Assembly (NCBI GenBank): GCA_965226695.1
Contig: OZ245405.1
Coordinates: 3,100,001 to 3,164,000 of the forward strand
DNA length: 64,000 nt
Direction: 5' to 3'
Origin: CATOSD01 sp965226695
Lineage (GTDB): Bacteria > Chloroflexota > Dehalococcoidia > Lucifugimonadales > CATOSD01
In this document: positions 1 to 8,060 of the stretch, one piece after another
Numbering within the stretch: position 1 is the first letter of the stretch
Layout: the number at the start of each line of letters is the position of its first letter
Position numbers and translations under genes: made by a program
Notes under the pieces: generated by a model
Database searches by the model: none
The model's input: only the letters and a program-made list of their open reading frames with translations
What the model was told of the DNA's origin: nothing

Positions 1-2
1 AG

Positions 3-572
3 CTCCTGATGGAGGAACCCGTCTTCGGCCCCGACACCTCGGAGGGACTGGCCTTCGATCCGGTCGTGCTGGCCTACTACGCGCTCTTCTTCGTCTTCGG
101 CGCGTTCCTCTACCGCCGCGGGATACAGGTAAGCCGGTGGTGGACGCTTGCGCTCGCGCCCGCGCTGACGCTGGTGTTCTGGGCCGCGTTGACGCTGCTC
201 TACGACGTGAAGGAAGACTGGGCGAAGCCGTTGGCCGCCGTGGCGCAGGCGGCCTTCGCCTGGCTGATGTGCTTCGGGCTGATGGGCCTGTTCCGGCTGA
301 TAGCGCACCGGGAGCGCTTCTGGGTGCGCTACCTGTCCGACGCTTCCTACTGGATCTACCTGTGGCACCTGCCCCTGATAGTGGTGGCGTTCGAGCTGAT
401 CGCCGGCTGGCGCATCGGCTCCCACGCGAAGTTCGCCCTGATAAACCTGGCCGTCACCGCCCTGCTGCTCGTGGTCTACCAGTTCGCCGTGCGTTACACG
501 CCGGTGGGAACGATGCTTAACGGCAGACGCATCCGCCGCCAAAGTCCCCTCTCCCTTGAGGGAGAGGGCTAG
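3..572 (+). CDS. Acyltransferase family 3 membrane protein, C-terminal part
   Basis: The reading frame is open to the left edge, so the gene starts outside the window; an internal ATG lies at 9. The visible part has about five hydrophobic segments and ends its core with a WIYLWHLPL-type motif, which is typical of the last helices of acyltransferase-3/OpgC-like proteins. These integral membrane enzymes move acyl groups onto extracytoplasmic sugars or lipids. The last dozen residues (RRQSPLSLEGEG) are translated from a dispersed CTCTCCC palindrome, and the stop codon comes just after it, so the repeat has probably replaced the native C-terminus. The substrate cannot be told. Confidence 0.7.
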   Translation, partial: LLMEEPVFGPDTSEGLAFDPVVLAYYALFFVFGAFLYRRGIQVSRWWTLALAPALTLVFWAALTLLYDVKEDWAKPLAAVAQAAFAWLMCFGLMGLFRLIAHRERFWVRYLSDASYWIYLWHLPLIVVAFELIAGWRIGSHAKFALINLAVTALLLVVYQFAVRYTPVGTMLNGRRIRRQSPLSLEGEG

Positions 573-618
573 AGCCTGCCCTGAGCCGGTCGAAGGGGTG
601 AGGGTGTCATGGTCCTGC
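544..618. repeat. Dispersed palindromic repeat, CTCTCCC/GGGAGAG family
   Basis: A stem of CCCTCTCCC and GGGAGAGGG around TTGA is followed by a CCCTGAGC...TCGAAGGGGTGAGGG segment. Related copies occur near 2479, 18397, 21847, 34608, 41745, 43335 and 57325. This copy overlaps the end of the acyltransferase reading frame. Confidence 0.75.
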
Positions 619-679
619 TCTACCCAGCATGGAAACTCGTCACCCCGGCCACTGGCCACTGACCACCGGCCACCGCCCC

Positions 680-2290
680 TCAGCGCTCGTACACCAGCTC
701 GCCGTCCACGTAAGTCTGGTCCACGTATATCTCGCGTATGTGCTCCGCCGCGATGCTCGTAGGGTCGTGGCTCAACACCAGCAGGTCGGCGCGCTTGCCC
801 ACCTCCAGCGAACCAACCTCCGACTCACGCGACATGGCGTAGGCCGCGTTGGCGGTGTACATGCGCAGCCCCTCTTCCGGCGTCACCGCCTCGTCCGGTC
901 CGGCAGGCTCTCCGCCTCGTGTGCGCCGCGTGACGATGGAGTAGAGGCCCAGCAGCGGCTCCAGCGGCGCGCAGGGACAGTCGGAGCTTGCCGCCACTGT
1001 CAGGCCCTCGTCCAGCATCGACCTGAACGGGTGGGCGCCCACGCCGCCGCCCAGCTCTTCGGCGCGCTGCACCGCCGAATCGCCGCCGGTGTAGACGAAC
1101 GGCGGCTGCACCACCGGCACGACGCCCAGCGACTTGGCGCGCCGCATCTGCGACGGCGTGGGGAAGCCGTAGTGCTCGATGCGGAAACGCGGCTCCTCGG
1201 CGCGGCGCTCCTTGAGCGCGGCCTCGAAGCTGTTGAGCGCCTGCTCGATCGCCCAGGTGCCCAGGCAGTGAATCGCCACCTGCATCCCGCGCCCGTGCGC
1301 GTTCACCGTCAGGGCGTCCGCCTCATCCTGCGTGTAATAGCGTTCGCCGAAACGCTCCTCTCCGCCGTGCGCGTGGAATCGTATGAGCGCCGCGCTGGGG
1401 AAGACCGGGTCCATGAACATCTTCATGGTGCCGCCGCGCAGCCTGTCCGACACGTTGCCGTCGCCCAGCTCGCCGCGCGAAGCCTCCTCCGGCGCGGCGA
1501 AGAAGCCCTGGCCGCCCAGCATCTGGTGGACCGTCATCGGCAGCTTGCCCCTGCTCTCGGCGGCGCGGTACATGCGCGCGGCGGTGGGCGTGACGAGCGC
1601 GTCGCCCACCGAGGTTATGCCGCACGCCAGGTGGCGGAGGCAGTTCTGCCGTACCAGCTCAGCCGCGCCATCGTCGCCGTAGTAGTCCAGGAAGTTGCGC
1701 ATCGACAGGTTGTACACCGGGTCCATTGCCCCTTCCCACAGCGTGCCGTCCGGCTCGCCCCGGTCGTCGTGCAGGATCTGGCCGTGCGACGGGTCGGGCG
1801 TGTGCCTGTCTATGCCGGCCATCGCCAGCGCGACGGAGTTGGCGTAGCAGGCGTGCACCGAGCCGTCCATCACGCACACCGGGTTGTCGGGCGCTGCCTC
1901 GTCGAGCTGCCCGCGCGTCAGCCGCGCGCCGTCTGGCATCATTCGGCTGCGGAACCCCCAGCCCCACAGCCAGCGCCCGCGCGGGACGTCCTTGGCCGCG
2001 TTGGCGATAGCGTCCAGTATGCTGTTCACGCTCATGTGTGGCGGCACGCTGCAATCGACCGACACCGGCTGGAACGTCGTCAGGCTGAAGTGATTGTGCG
2101 GGTCCACGAAGCCGGGCAGCAGCGTTCGCCCGTTCAGGCGCACCACCCGAGTATCCGGGCCGGCAAGCTTCGCAATCTCCGCGCTGGCCCCCACAGCCCG
2201 CAGCCTGCCGTCCCGCACGGCCACCGCCTCCGCCCGGTTGTTTCGCCCATCCATCGTAAGCACGTTGCCCCCCGTCAGCACCAGGTCCAT
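680..2290 (-). CDS. Metal-dependent amidohydrolase (YtcJ/amidohydrolase-3 type)
   Basis: 536 residues, the usual length for the YtcJ-like amidohydrolases. The N-terminal beta-sandwich strand (LVLTGGNVLTMD) leads into FVDPHNHFS, which carries the HxH metal pair (H65, H67). Further ligands are expected in AIHCLGTWA and RIEHYGF, and the catalytic Asp in SSDCP. The C-terminal GKRADLLVL segment closes the composite domain. The family hydrolyses amide or related C-N bonds in a TIM barrel; this one is probably cytoplasmic and its substrate is unknown. A GGTGGAGG ribosome-binding site lies just upstream of the ATG. It stands alone, convergent to the acyltransferase. Confidence 0.85.
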   Translation of the reverse strand: MDLVLTGGNVLTMDGRNNRAEAVAVRDGRLRAVGASAEIAKLAGPDTRVVRLNGRTLLPGFVDPHNHFSLTTFQPVSVDCSVPPHMSVNSILDAIANAAKDVPRGRWLWGWGFRSRMMPDGARLTRGQLDEAAPDNPVCVMDGSVHACYANSVALAMAGIDRHTPDPSHGQILHDDRGEPDGTLWEGAMDPVYNLSMRNFLDYYGDDGAAELVRQNCLRHLACGITSVGDALVTPTAARMYRAAESRGKLPMTVHQMLGGQGFFAAPEEASRGELGDGNVSDRLRGGTMKMFMDPVFPSAALIRFHAHGGEERFGERYYTQDEADALTVNAHGRGMQVAIHCLGTWAIEQALNSFEAALKERRAEEPRFRIEHYGFPTPSQMRRAKSLGVVPVVQPPFVYTGGDSAVQRAEELGGGVGAHPFRSMLDEGLTVAASSDCPCAPLEPLLGLYSIVTRRTRGGEPAGPDEAVTPEEGLRMYTANAAYAMSRESEVGSLEVGKRADLLVLSHDPTSIAAEHIREIYVDQTYVDGELVYER

Positions 2291-2311
2291 ACCGCACCTC
2301 CACCATAAGTA

Positions 2312-2518
2312 ATGTCATTCCGAGCGCAGTCGAGGAATCTACCGCCCCAGTTCGCGGCTACCCCTTGACGCTGCCCGCCGTGAGATGCCATATTTTAGCC
2401 CTATGCCGACCACGCCCGCCACTCGCAGCCCGCGCCTGTAGGGGCGGGTTTGCAACCCGCCCGCCCGCGTCGCCACAATCCCCTCTCCCTTGAGGGAGAG
2501 GGTTAGGGTAAGAGGGAG
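2312..2518. repeat. Cluster of three dispersed repeat types
   Basis: The 249-bp gap between the divergent amidohydrolase and DinB-like genes holds three different repeats. They are a TGTCATTCCGAGCGCAGTCG-type unit at about 2312-2340, a GGGGCGGGTTTGCAACCCGC palindrome at about 2438-2465, and a CCCTCTCCCTTGAGGGAGAG palindrome at about 2482-2510. The RBS of the next gene follows directly. Confidence 0.7.
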
Positions 2519-2539
2519 TAACGCCCACGGAGGTCCGAC

Positions 2540-3193
2540 ATGACAAACCCCAACATCCCCGACGACGCCCCCGCATCGCGGCTGTTCCCCGAATTCGACG
2601 GCCTCTACGACCTCATCGCGCGCGAGGTCGAGGGCCTGACAGACGAGCAGCTGGACTTCGTGTCGGACAGGTGGGGGTGGAGCGAGTGGAGCATCCGTAT
2701 GCAGCTCAGCCACATGGCCTCGGTGACGTTCAGGTGGATGCTCATTCGCTGGGTCGACGCGCTGTTTCCCGGCGGCCACGGCGTAGACGACGTTAGGAGC
2801 CTCGCGGACTCCCCCTCCGACCGCCGGCTTGACGACACCGTCTACCACGACCTCGGCGCGATCATGCCCAAGCTGCGCGAGGGCATCGACCTCGTGCGCT
2901 CCGTGCTGGCCACCCACGACGCCGGGTTCGCGAGGCGCGCCTCCATCGCCTACGCCGGCGGCGCGACGTGGGTGCCCATGGCGAGGGCCCACCCCACGGG
3001 CCTCACCCCCGGCGAAAGCGGCGGCGAGGGCCGCATGACGCTCGAGGCCACCATCCGCCACGTCTACTTCGAAGAGGTCACGCACCTGTACAATATCCAG
3101 CGCCTCAAGCGCGCCCAGGGCCTGCAGGCGGTCGAGGACGTTCCCCACGTGGGCTACTGGGTCCTGCCCGGCTGGGACAGAAGCGAGCCCTAG
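2540..3193 (+). CDS. DinB-like four-helix protein
   Basis: 217 residues. A W-S-x-R-x-Q-L-S-H segment near residue 55 and a C-terminal R-H-V-Y-F-E-E-V-T-H segment near residue 175 give the spaced histidines typical of DinB/YfiT metal-binding four-helix bundles. Members of this superfamily include thiol transferases and many proteins of unknown role. The ATG follows a GGAGGT Shine-Dalgarno. The TAG stop lies in the CTAG target duplication of the adjacent insertion sequence, so the insertion happened exactly at the end of the gene without altering the protein. Confidence 0.65.
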   Translation: MTNPNIPDDAPASRLFPEFDGLYDLIAREVEGLTDEQLDFVSDRWGWSEWSIRMQLSHMASVTFRWMLIRWVDALFPGGHGVDDVRSLADSPSDRRLDDTVYHDLGAIMPKLREGIDLVRSVLATHDAGFARRASIAYAGGATWVPMARAHPTGLTPGESGGEGRMTLEATIRHVYFEEVTHLYNIQRLKRAQGLQAVEDVPHVGYWVLPGWDRSEP

Positions 3194-4753
3194 CAGCCCG
3201 TCTGAGGATTGACTGACATGCCTTTGGTACAGGCGAGGTCAGACGGCGACAGCTATTGTTGCCGGGTGCAGCCACTGACGGACCAATAGTTTCGTACGCC
3301 TCACTGTGCCGACCACCCTGACGATGTTCGGGACACTTCCGGCAAACCTGTTGGTCGGTGTTTCACGAGGCTGAGCCGCCCCAAACCTGAACAGTTTGAG
3401 CAGGTTGTGACCGGTGCAGATCAGCGACCACTCGCCGCCGACCTTCTCCAGGCCCCGTAGCAGGAACTGGCGGAAGCCCCGGCCCTGCTTGATCTGGCCG
3501 AATACCGGCTCCACCGTTCGCATCCGCAGAGCGTAGCGCTGCCGACCCCGTTTGGTCTGCAGCTTCCGGCGCATCCGATCCCTGGTAGACAGATGACTGG
3601 GTATGCGACCCCGGGGCGCGGGCGGCACAACCCGACCGTGGCGGGTCCGCTCCGGCGCGACGAACGGGTCCACGCCCAGCCCGTACAGACCTTCAACCGC
3701 CTGTGCAGAGTAGTAGCCTGCGTCGGCGGACACCTCTTTGGGCACTGCGCCGACGTTGTCGATGGTCTCCTCCACCATCGCCACCGCCTGCTGCTTGTCC
3801 GAAGTCTGGTTGGTGGCCTGAGCCGCCACGATCACCTGGTGGGCGCTGTCCACCACCGCCTGACAGTTGTAAGCCTGCAGGAAGTCCCGTCCGCTCGGCG
3901 CCGGCATGATGTGCGATTCAGGATCGGTGAAGTTGCGCTGGGCCTTGTCGTCGGGCACCCCCGAATGGCCCTTGCCCGCGGCCTCAGCCTGTTCCGCAGC
4001 CGCCTGAGCTTCGGCCTCTAACGCCGCCATCGCCTCCCGTATCTTCTGCAATCGCCCCTCCCGAAAAGCCAACTCCTGCGGCAGTTCATCTCCGCGCTTG
4101 CTCTGTCCGTACCGCCGGTCCTCCTCCTCATCAACCTCCTGGGCCTGTCGCAGCAACTCCTCAACCTCCGCCGCCAACTGCGCTTCCTTCTCTTTCATCC
4201 GACCGTAACTCATCGCCTTGTGCCTGGATGCGTTGGCCCTCACCTTGGTCCCGTCCAACGCCACGTGACCCAGCTTCACCAGACCCGCCTGCCGGCACAA
4301 CGCCAATACCTGCAAGAACAGGCCCGACAGCGCTTCCAGATTGTCCTTGCGGAAGTCCGATATAGTGCGGAAATCCGGCGTGTTGTTCGCCGCCAGTACC
4401 CGGAAGGCTATGTCCTCGTGGAGCCGCTGGGCGATTCGTCGGGAAGATGCCACCCCGACGCAGTAGCCGTACAACAGCACCTCGACCATCATCCGTGGAT
4501 GATACGGTGGCCCGCCTCTACTCTCCCGCTCGTAGCGGGCGGTGATCTCAGACAGCTCCAACTGGTCCACGACGTCGGAGATGAAGTAAGCCGGATGGTC
4601 GTCCGGCAACCACTCCCGCAATGCCGCTGGCAACAGCAACTGCCGGTCTGGATCATAGGGACGGTAGGTCTTGCTCATCGCCGACTCCACGCTACTGAAC
4701 TGCGCCTATTATACCCCCCGACCACTCGCCTACCGTGTTTCTCGGACGGGCTG
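3194..4753. mobile_element. IS1182-family insertion sequence, complete
   Basis: The ends are imperfect inverted repeats: CAGCCCGTCTGAG at the left and, on the other strand, CAGCCCGTCCGAG at the right. Each end is flanked by CTAG (3190-3193 and 4754-4757), which I read as a 4-bp palindromic target duplication. One full transposase gene fills the element on the minus strand. Intact ends, an intact gene and intact duplications indicate a recent insertion. Confidence 0.85.
3239..4690 (-). CDS. IS1182-family DDE transposase
   Basis: 483 residues, full length for the family. The N-terminal DUF772-like region (HPAYFISDVVDQL, then YHPRMMVEVLLYGY) is followed by the first catalytic Asp in VALDGTKV. 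A long Ala/Glu-rich coiled insertion runs over about residues 165-245. The second Asp is in SADAGYYS, and the Glu is in TVEPVFGQIKQGRGF. It cuts and joins the element ends. The annotated start is a GTG; an ATG four codons in (MSKTYRPYDP) is equally plausible and matches how many family members begin. No frameshift is seen, so the gene should be functional. Confidence 0.92.
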   Translation of the reverse strand: MESAMSKTYRPYDPDRQLLLPAALREWLPDDHPAYFISDVVDQLELSEITARYERESRGGPPYHPRMMVEVLLYGYCVGVASSRRIAQRLHEDIAFRVLAANNTPDFRTISDFRKDNLEALSGLFLQVLALCRQAGLVKLGHVALDGTKVRANASRHKAMSYGRMKEKEAQLAAEVEELLRQAQEVDEEEDRRYGQSKRGDELPQELAFREGRLQKIREAMAALEAEAQAAAEQAEAAGKGHSGVPDDKAQRNFTDPESHIMPAPSGRDFLQAYNCQAVVDSAHQVIVAAQATNQTSDKQQAVAMVEETIDNVGAVPKEVSADAGYYSAQAVEGLYGLGVDPFVAPERTRHGRVVPPAPRGRIPSHLSTRDRMRRKLQTKRGRQRYALRMRTVEPVFGQIKQGRGFRQFLLRGLEKVGGEWSLICTGHNLLKLFRFGAAQPRETPTNRFAGSVPNIVRVVGTVRRTKLLVRQWLHPATIAVAV

Positions 4754-4756
4754 CTA

Positions 4757-5059
4757 GGATCCCGCGCTGACGGAGGCGAACTCCCCGTCCGGAGGTGAAG
4801 ACTCACCGCTGACATCGCTGCCCCAGCCTGCGACGGTCCGATCCGTCTTCACCCCGCAGGTGTGCAGGGAGCCGGCGCCGACGGAGGCGAACTCCCCACC
4901 CGGCGGTTCGGCCTGGCCCACCAGGTCATTGCTGCCCCAACAGGCGACGGTGCCGTCCATCTTCACCCCACAGGTGTGTCCATTGCCGGCTTCGACACCT
5001 CGAAGACGGTACTGCCTACCGTCAGACACAGACCTACAATCTTCCCAGCCACAATTCAA
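4757..5059 (-). pseudogene. RCC1-repeat protein fragment
   Basis: About 100 codons encode two clear RCC1-type blade units: HTCGVKMDGTVACWGSN and HTCGVKTDRTVAGWGS, each followed by a PPxGEFASV segment. Genuine RCC1-like proteins carry five to seven such units and usually a signal peptide. Here only two survive, the upstream part (MNCGWEDCRSV) looks unrelated, and the frame stops in the CTAG at the IS boundary. I read it as a relic of a beta-propeller gene, truncated by earlier rearrangement. The same CTAG gives stops to this frame and to the convergent DinB-like gene. Confidence 0.6.
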
Positions 5060-5296
5060 AGATGGTTCTGTCTATCGTCAAAATAGGCCCACCCGAAGAG
5101 GCTCGAACTCCCCGTAAGGATCGCCGTGCCAAGGATCACAGAGAGCCCAACCGTGTTGGCAACCAGCAAAAGTGGCACACTTCGAGACCCGAGAGTTCAG
5201 GGGTTTTATGGAGGTGAGTTGGACCCAGGGAATTGGACAGGTAGCTAAGATCGTTAACTGCTCCTAGAATGACAGGTGGAGAGGAAGGAGCAGACA

Positions 5297-5512
5297 ATGA
5301 AAGAGAGTCGCAGGAAGCATAGTCCGGCGTTCAAAGCCAAGGTGGCGCTGGAGGCGTTGAAAGAAGAGGAGAGTACGGCAGAGATAGCCAGTAGGTTTGA
5401 AGTGCATCCGGCACAGGTGAGGACGTGGAAGAGGTCCCTATTGGCGAGGGCACAATCACATCCCGAAAAGCGAGCCTGGGGCTCAAGGCCCTATCCGTCG
5501 CAGTACTGCTAG
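5297..5512 (+). pseudogene. IS3-family transposase OrfA, truncated
   Basis: The protein begins MKESRRKHSPAFKAKVALEA and continues through a helix-turn-helix (AEIASRFEVHPAQVRTWK), the hallmark of IS3-family OrfA. It then runs into an unrelated tail after LLARAQ. OrfB with the DDE domain is absent. A GGAAGGAG ribosome-binding site precedes the ATG, and an IS3-like left end (TGAGTTGGACCC) lies near 5215. The element has therefore lost its right half and cannot move on its own. Confidence 0.75.
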
Positions 5513-5630
5513 GAGGGCGCGATAAAAGCCTATAAGCCGGTGCTCAGGTGAAACTGCTGACCCTCACCACCTCCGAGGGGACTGCATTGTAAGCCCGATT
5601 CCGTGAGCGTACTTTTCGGGTGCCGACTGT

Positions 5631-6593
5631 CTAGCAAAAGACGGCAGCATCGAAATCATCGCTTCCAAGGACGTGCCCCTTCTCGATGGTGAGAAGAATT
5701 AATTCTTGGAGAAGAGAAAATGATTCCCTCGTAGCCCTTTTCAGATTGTCTTCCAGAATATGTTCGCCATGGACCGCTTTGCTTCTTACCCCGTACAAAC
5801 GGCGAACCGAAGCGAACCGAGTTTTTCGGGCTTCCCCACGAGGTTCAAGTAAGCTAGCCGCAAGCAGCGACATTCTATAGGCTAACTCGGTGTTTAATCC
5901 AAATAGCGCCTCAATCGCGCTCCAGATTCTGGCGATTGCCGACCGAAGGTCGATGGCATATCTCCAATCCATTGCTCCTTCCAGAGCAAACCTGAATCGG
6001 TCGCTCTCTGCTGCCAGGGTGTTGAAAGTCGCGAAATGAGTTTGGCACCACTCCGCATCCGCTTCATTCACCGGGTCTTGTCTAGACCCGCCTACAGCGA
6101 GAGTCTGAAGGTGGTAGTCCAAGAGGTTTCCGTGGAAAGGCGGCAGGTGCCGTTCAGACCGAAACACGGCGGCCTCGACGCCTTCACGAATGAGTTGTTG
6201 CGGGAATACATCGGAGGTTCGTGCTTGGTGCCCAGCGATGGTTGACCAGGAATACGAGCTACACGCCAAACACACATGCTGGCTAAACCCACGAAGAACC
6301 AATAGGGCTGAGGCCAACCATGCGCGATTTAGGGTGTCGTAACCAGGTGACGTATCGGAGTCCTTAGCCGACTCTATCTCGCAGGTACACTCTGTTACAA
6401 GGGGTTCTAGGGTCGCCCATTCACGGAAGCCTACGCCCCCTGCCGCAGCTAAGTCGAAGACCGTGAGTTCGGAACTTAAGGGACGGACGGACAGGCCGGG
6501 TGCGAGCACTAGCGGTTTCGTCGGTGAGGGCAATCCTGCGGCTAAAACGTACCAATTGCCGTCGGAGCGGTTGGACGGGTAAATATCATGCAT
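5631..6593 (-). CDS. ApeA-like HEPN domain protein
   Basis: 320 residues. The C-terminal third (about 205-305) looks like the ApeA-type HEPN domain: an IARIWSAIEALFG helix, a LAYRMSLLAASLL helix, then RRLYGVRSKAVHGE. The last contains the HEPN R-x4-H signature (R270, H275), expected to form a metal-independent RNase site. The N-terminal two thirds are unassigned. HEPN RNases of this type occur in anti-phage abortive infection and toxin systems and act in the cytoplasm on RNA. It sits alone on the minus strand among IS relics and upstream of a HipA-like locus, which fits a defence-type island. Its base composition is more AT-rich than the core genes. The domain assignment is by motif only. Confidence 0.6.
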   Translation of the reverse strand: MHDIYPSNRSDGNWYVLAAGLPSPTKPLVLAPGLSVRPLSSELTVFDLAAAGGVGFREWATLEPLVTECTCEIESAKDSDTSPGYDTLNRAWLASALLVLRGFSQHVCLACSSYSWSTIAGHQARTSDVFPQQLIREGVEAAVFRSERHLPPFHGNLLDYHLQTLAVGGSRQDPVNEADAEWCQTHFATFNTLAAESDRFRFALEGAMDWRYAIDLRSAIARIWSAIEALFGLNTELAYRMSLLAASLLEPRGEARKTRFASVRRLYGVRSKAVHGEHILEDNLKRATRESFSLLQELILLTIEKGHVLGSDDFDAAVFC

Positions 6594-7340
6594 CCAAATC
6601 CACCATCCAGAGTGGTCGCTGCCACTCGACGATCGTCCGGCATATGCTGCTCGGCTGTTGATCCGCCATGCGATTTAGGGGCGATGCTCCCAAACGCCAA
6701 GGTGTCGCGACCATTGCCAGCCGATAGTGCACAAGGCAAGAACGTCTATTGTGGGAAATCATAGAGGAATATCTAGATGACAACAACTCGGGTGCCGGGC
6801 CGCCCTACAAGCCCCGCTGACGGGGACATCAGCCCTCCGGCCTGAGCGGGTCCTCAAGTGTTGTCACTGTCAGTCTTCTCTATGGGTCAACCGCCCATGA
6901 GTACCGTACGTTTCCGTAGCTATTGAGTCCAGAGAGTGAAGGTTCTTGATTTTGTCAAGTGTGGTGGGCCTGTTTTGACCGTAGGCAGAAGCGTCTTTGA
7001 GATGTGGTTAGGCGACCTGTGAGCTTCCATACTATACGACGTCGAACATCTTCAGGCGCGTGAGGAGGGTCCGTTCCGCATCGTGCAGGCGTTTTGCAGC
7101 TTGGCGGCGAGGTACTCGTTCGCCCTCTTCTGCGTCAGATGGTCCATCTGGGAAAGCGGCAGGCATGGAAGCCAATAAGAGGAGACTCACTCTGGACCTG
7201 GCCTCCACCTTCCAACGTTGGCTGAAGGTCTGGCGGTCAAGGGCGTCAGCATGCGCCGGAGCGGTCAAACCGCCGTCGACTGGGAGGCCGACGAAGGGAA
7301 AGGCTGATACCCCATTGCTCGGCAGCGCCATGCGCCATAG
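6594..7340. other. Gap without a supported gene
   Basis: About 750 bp between the HEPN gene and the HipA-like kinase. Short frames exist on both strands, but none has a convincing start, ribosome-binding site or recognisable domain. The stretch around 7060-7330 is open on both strands and may be debris of a transposase or of the missing kinase N-terminus; I could not identify it. Confidence 0.5.
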
Positions 7341-7400
7341 CCAACACGCGCTGGGAGCGCCTTCCGGACGATATGCCGTCCGTCCCCGGCTGAGGGCGCG

Positions 7401-8060
7401 GTGCTTCAGCAGAAGGGCAGGTCGCCAAGGCTAGAAGAGATGTTCAACGGGTCCGAATTCTTGGATCTGACTGTCCTCGATTACGACCCCGACCTTGTCA
7501 GATCAAATCGCGCTCACAACGTTAAGACCATAGTCAATGCCTTCGAAAACCTGGGAAGCACAAGTGAAGTTCACAACTGGAAGGAAATCTTGAACGATCT
7601 GGCTTCGTTTGTCTTGCTGGACGCTCTGGTTGGAAATACCGACAGGCATCACGACAATTGGATGTTGTTGTACAGCGTAGACGCAGGAAACATCCGAATG
7701 CGCGCCGCGCCTTCCTACGACCACGCCTCCTCGCTGGGACGCGAGTTGACGGATGAACGTAGGGAGCAAATCATTTCGGCTAACAGAATGCTGAACTATG
7801 TGAAGAGAGGACGGGGCGGCGTGTTCATCGACGCTGCCGGGATACGAGCACCATCGCCACTTCGGCTGGCGCAATTGCTTGGCAGGTGGAGATCGGAAAT
7901 TGCCGCAGATTGGATGGAGCGACTAGTCTCTGTGCCAATCTCTGCTATTCTGTCTGTAATCGACAGAATTCCGGCCGAGTTTGCGCCCGAACGGGCTAGA
8001 GAGTTCGCCTATCAAGTAATTGTAACGAGTAAACAAGAACTACTGCGGAGCATCAGATGA
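7401..8060 (+). CDS. HipA-type kinase, C-terminal lobe only (truncated)
   Basis: 219 residues from a GTG. The segment LVGNTDRHHDNWMLL (about 77-91) is the catalytic loop of HipA-family kinases, with D81 as the likely base. APSYDHASSLG (about 103-113) supplies the metal-binding Asp (D107). HipA kinases phosphorylate aminoacyl-tRNA synthetases or related targets. The ATP-binding N-lobe is missing, because the frame is closed by stops at 7305 and 7338 and the few codons in between do not resemble it. The protein is therefore probably inactive or depends on a partner. Its last codons overlap the next gene by 4 bp (ATGA), so the two are translationally coupled. Confidence 0.65.
   Translation: MLQQKGRSPRLEEMFNGSEFLDLTVLDYDPDLVRSNRAHNVKTIVNAFENLGSTSEVHNWKEILNDLASFVLLDALVGNTDRHHDNWMLLYSVDAGNIRMRAAPSYDHASSLGRELTDERREQIISANRMLNYVKRGRGGVFIDAAGIRAPSPLRLAQLLGRWRSEIAADWMERLVSVPISAILSVIDRIPAEFAPERAREFAYQVIVTSKQELLRSIR

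Noticed and set aside
629..2308. Long plus-strand open frame opposite the amidohydrolase
   Set aside because: Its His/Arg/Val-rich translation is the mirror of a GC-rich coding strand. The minus-strand protein has clear family motifs.
3191..4756. IS ends placed at TAGCAGCCCG with 16-bp repeats
   Set aside because: Treating CTAG as a target duplication explains both flanks and leaves 13-bp ends, which is more economical.
7032..7434. Overlapping frames on both strands upstream of the HipA-like kinase
   Set aside because: Neither shows a domain or ribosome-binding site, and they do not supply the missing kinase N-lobe.
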